6,606 nucleotides of DNA from Aquifex sp. Its GTDB lineage: Bacteria > Aquificota > Aquificia > Aquificales > Aquificaceae. This document shows, piece after piece, positions 5,995 to 6,606 of the stretch. The notes beneath the pieces were generated by a model, which did not search any database, had not been told where the DNA came from, and saw only the letters and a list, made by a program, of their open reading frames with translations. The stretch covers positions 1 to 6,606 of the forward strand of contig QNXQ01000049.1 of assembly GCA_003978875.1 (NCBI GenBank). The letters run 5' to 3'. Within the stretch, counting starts at the first letter, position 1. Every line of letters starts with the position of its first letter. Position numbers and translations under genes: made by a program.

Positions 5995-6216
5995 CTATAA
6001 ATCTATTTCGATAACTTTATTCCTGCTCGTTGCTCCTCTAACTATCTTTATTTTCGTCTTTGGAATACCGAAATGCTTTGAGAGGAGCTCAATAACTCTC
6101 TCGTTCGCTTTTCCTTTTTCCGGAGCTTCTTTTACCTTTACTATGAATTGGTTATCGGAAACCTTTTTTACTTCTTCTTTTTTTGCCTTCGGTGTTACTT
6201 TAACGTTTATTACCAT
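5995..6216 (-). CDS. YggU/DUF167 family protein (UPF0235), 73 aa
   Basis: Small conserved protein of unknown biochemical role found in bacteria, archaea and eukaryotes. The diagnostic core is clear: strand VINVKVTPKAKKEEV, then KVKEAPEKGKANERVIELLSKHFGIP and the motif KIVRGATSRNKVIEID at the C-terminus (compare GATSRHK in relatives). Length is typical. The ATG at 6216 is preferred because the conserved strand begins right after it; a TTG two codons upstream (6222) would add Met-Ala and cannot be excluded. Neither has a good Shine-Dalgarno. It starts 12 nt after the stop of the 68-aa gene and stops 3 nt before ligA, so it is the middle gene of a three-gene operon. Confidence 0.87.
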   Translation of the reverse strand: MVINVKVTPKAKKEEVKKVSDNQFIVKVKEAPEKGKANERVIELLSKHFGIPKTKIKIVRGATSRNKVIEIDL

Positions 6217-6228
6217 AGCCAAAGTACT

Positions 6229-6435
6229 TTATTCTTCTGGAACTTCCCTGCCTTTATAGATTATGGTGTAGACTATGACAAAGCCGTCTATACCGTGTTC
6301 CTTCGCATAAGTTACCTTTATATCAATAACTTCGTTCCCTTCATCGTAAATGCCTTCGAGAACTTCGTTGAGTTTTTCGGTTATTTCGTGAGTAGTTCCT
6401 TCTAAATCAACAACAAGGGCACCGATTTTTTCCAT
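6229..6435 (-). CDS. Conserved-looking small protein of unknown function, 68 aa (possible Cse60-like)
   Basis: First gene of the ligA operon, separated from the YggU start by 12 nt. It encodes a compact acidic alpha/beta protein: strand IGALVVDLEG (4-13), a long helix from about 15 to 31 (HEITEKLNEVLEGIYDE), then strand VIDIKVTYAKEHG (36-48) and strand GFVIVYTIIYKG (51-62). The order helix - VIDIK - strand - IIYK resembles the small Cse60 family first noted as a sporulation-related protein of Bacillus, but this is a pattern match by eye and the organism is not expected to sporulate. There are no cysteines, signal peptide or membrane span. The good spacing, the upstream TATAAT and the smooth join to two real genes support it as genuine; function is unknown. 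Confidence 0.75.
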   Translation of the reverse strand: MEKIGALVVDLEGTTHEITEKLNEVLEGIYDEGNEVIDIKVTYAKEHGIDGFVIVYTIIYKGREVPEE

Positions 6436-6441
6436 ATTAGA

Positions 6442-6447
6442 ATTATA
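6442..6447 (-). promoter_or_regulatory. Candidate -10 (TATAAT) of the ligA operon, leaderless start
   Basis: A perfect TATAAT on the minus strand is followed by 6 nt (TCTAAT) and the ATG at 6435. The normal start site would therefore fall on the A of the start codon, and no Shine-Dalgarno is present. No good -35 at 16-18 bp (17 bp gives TCACCC). A second -10-like TATAAG lies further upstream (6455-6460) on the same strand. Confidence 0.5.
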
Positions 6448-6485
6448 TTTTATGCTTATACGCTGGGTGAGAAAAAGTAAAATAA

Positions 6486-6606
6486 GGGAAGTATGGAGCG
6501 AAAGAGTTAATAGAGAGGTTAAGCCAAATTTTTGACAAATTTATTATAACACAGGGGCTGGAACAACCTAAGAGAGGTAGGAAACCTAAACTAACCGATG
6601 CTCAAA
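6486..6606 (+). CDS. Transposase-like N-terminal fragment running off the window; no in-frame start codon
   Basis: The frame is open from 6486 (after a TAA at 6483-6485) to the window end and reads as real protein: an amphipathic helix GAKELIERLSQIFDKFII (residues 4-21 of the frame) followed by PKRGRKPKLTDAQ (27-39). The basic GRKPKLTDAQ segment just before a predicted helix is typical of the N-terminus of some transposases and recombinases, where it precedes a DNA-binding region; the family cannot be named from 40 residues. No ATG, GTG or TTG occurs in this frame. An ATG with AAGGGA just upstream lies at 6493 but in the next frame, where it meets TAA after five codons. So this is a gene with a frameshifted or damaged start, or one that uses recoding. 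It is divergent from the ligA operon. No terminal inverted repeat can be assigned with only one end visible. Confidence 0.5.

Noticed and set aside
6217..6222. TTG at 6222 as the start of the YggU-family gene
   Set aside because: It adds only Met-Ala before an ATG that begins the conserved strand, and has no better ribosome site; the ATG at 6216 is simpler.
5984..6405. Plus-strand open frames (91 and 85 codons) with hydrophobic, Phe-rich translations resembling membrane proteins
   Set aside because: They are the antisense of Lys/Glu-rich codons of the YggU and 68-aa genes, which commonly give false Phe/Leu-rich frames.
6452..6535. Short plus-strand frame starting MLIRWVRKSK, ending in TGA
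   Set aside because: Only 27 codons, no Shine-Dalgarno, no family resemblance; the overlapping frame from 6486 looks far more protein-like.
6532..6550. TTGACA followed by TATAAC, resembling a promoter
   Set aside because: Spacing is only 7 bp, far below the usual 16-18, and the bases lie inside a protein-like reading frame.
1..6606. CRISPR array, tRNA or rRNA genes, long direct repeats
   Set aside because: Read through by eye: no regularly spaced repeats, no tRNA-like arms and nearly all bases are accounted for by protein genes.

Overview
The window looks like chromosomal DNA of a hyperthermophilic bacterium of the Aquificaceae, probably Aquifex or a close relative. This is inferred, not proven. 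The DNA is AT-rich, arginine is mostly AGA/AGG and isoleucine often ATA. The proteins are rich in Lys and Glu, genes are packed with overlaps or gaps of a few bases, and the NAD-dependent ligase has extra charged ends compared with mesophile homologues.

Layout: the minus strand at 1-1000 carries the first 333 codons of hemL (tetrapyrrole synthesis), cut by the window edge. A 128-bp divergent spacer leads to a plus-strand DsrE-like sulfur-relay protein (1129-1509) with a very strong ribosome binding site and its own terminator. Next come a LysR-type regulator (1586-2497) and a HAD-family phosphatase (2494-3174) that overlaps it by 4 bp. A 58-aa Trm112-like zinc protein (3183-3359, minus) converges on the phosphatase. 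It is divergent, across only 25 bp, from a low-molecular-weight phosphatase/arsenate-reductase-fold protein (3385-3828) whose catalytic cysteine is a serine. That gene converges on ligA and overlaps it by 9 bp. ligA is the last gene of a minus-strand operon: 68-aa unknown protein (6435-6229), YggU/DUF167 protein (6216-5995), NAD-dependent DNA ligase (5991-3820). At the right edge a plus-strand open frame (6486-6606) with a transposase-like Lys/Arg-rich segment runs off the window; it has no in-frame start codon.

The genes do not form one pathway. They are short independent units: haem synthesis, sulfur handling with a regulator beside it, a phosphatase, and DNA joining. The points most worth following are the apparently dead phosphatase-fold protein, the possible clamp-binding tail of LigA, the repeated pattern of a -10-like hexamer 6-8 nt before an ATG that has no Shine-Dalgarno (leaderless transcripts), and the out-of-frame start of the transposase-like gene. 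I found no tRNA, rRNA or CRISPR array, and no complete insertion sequence.
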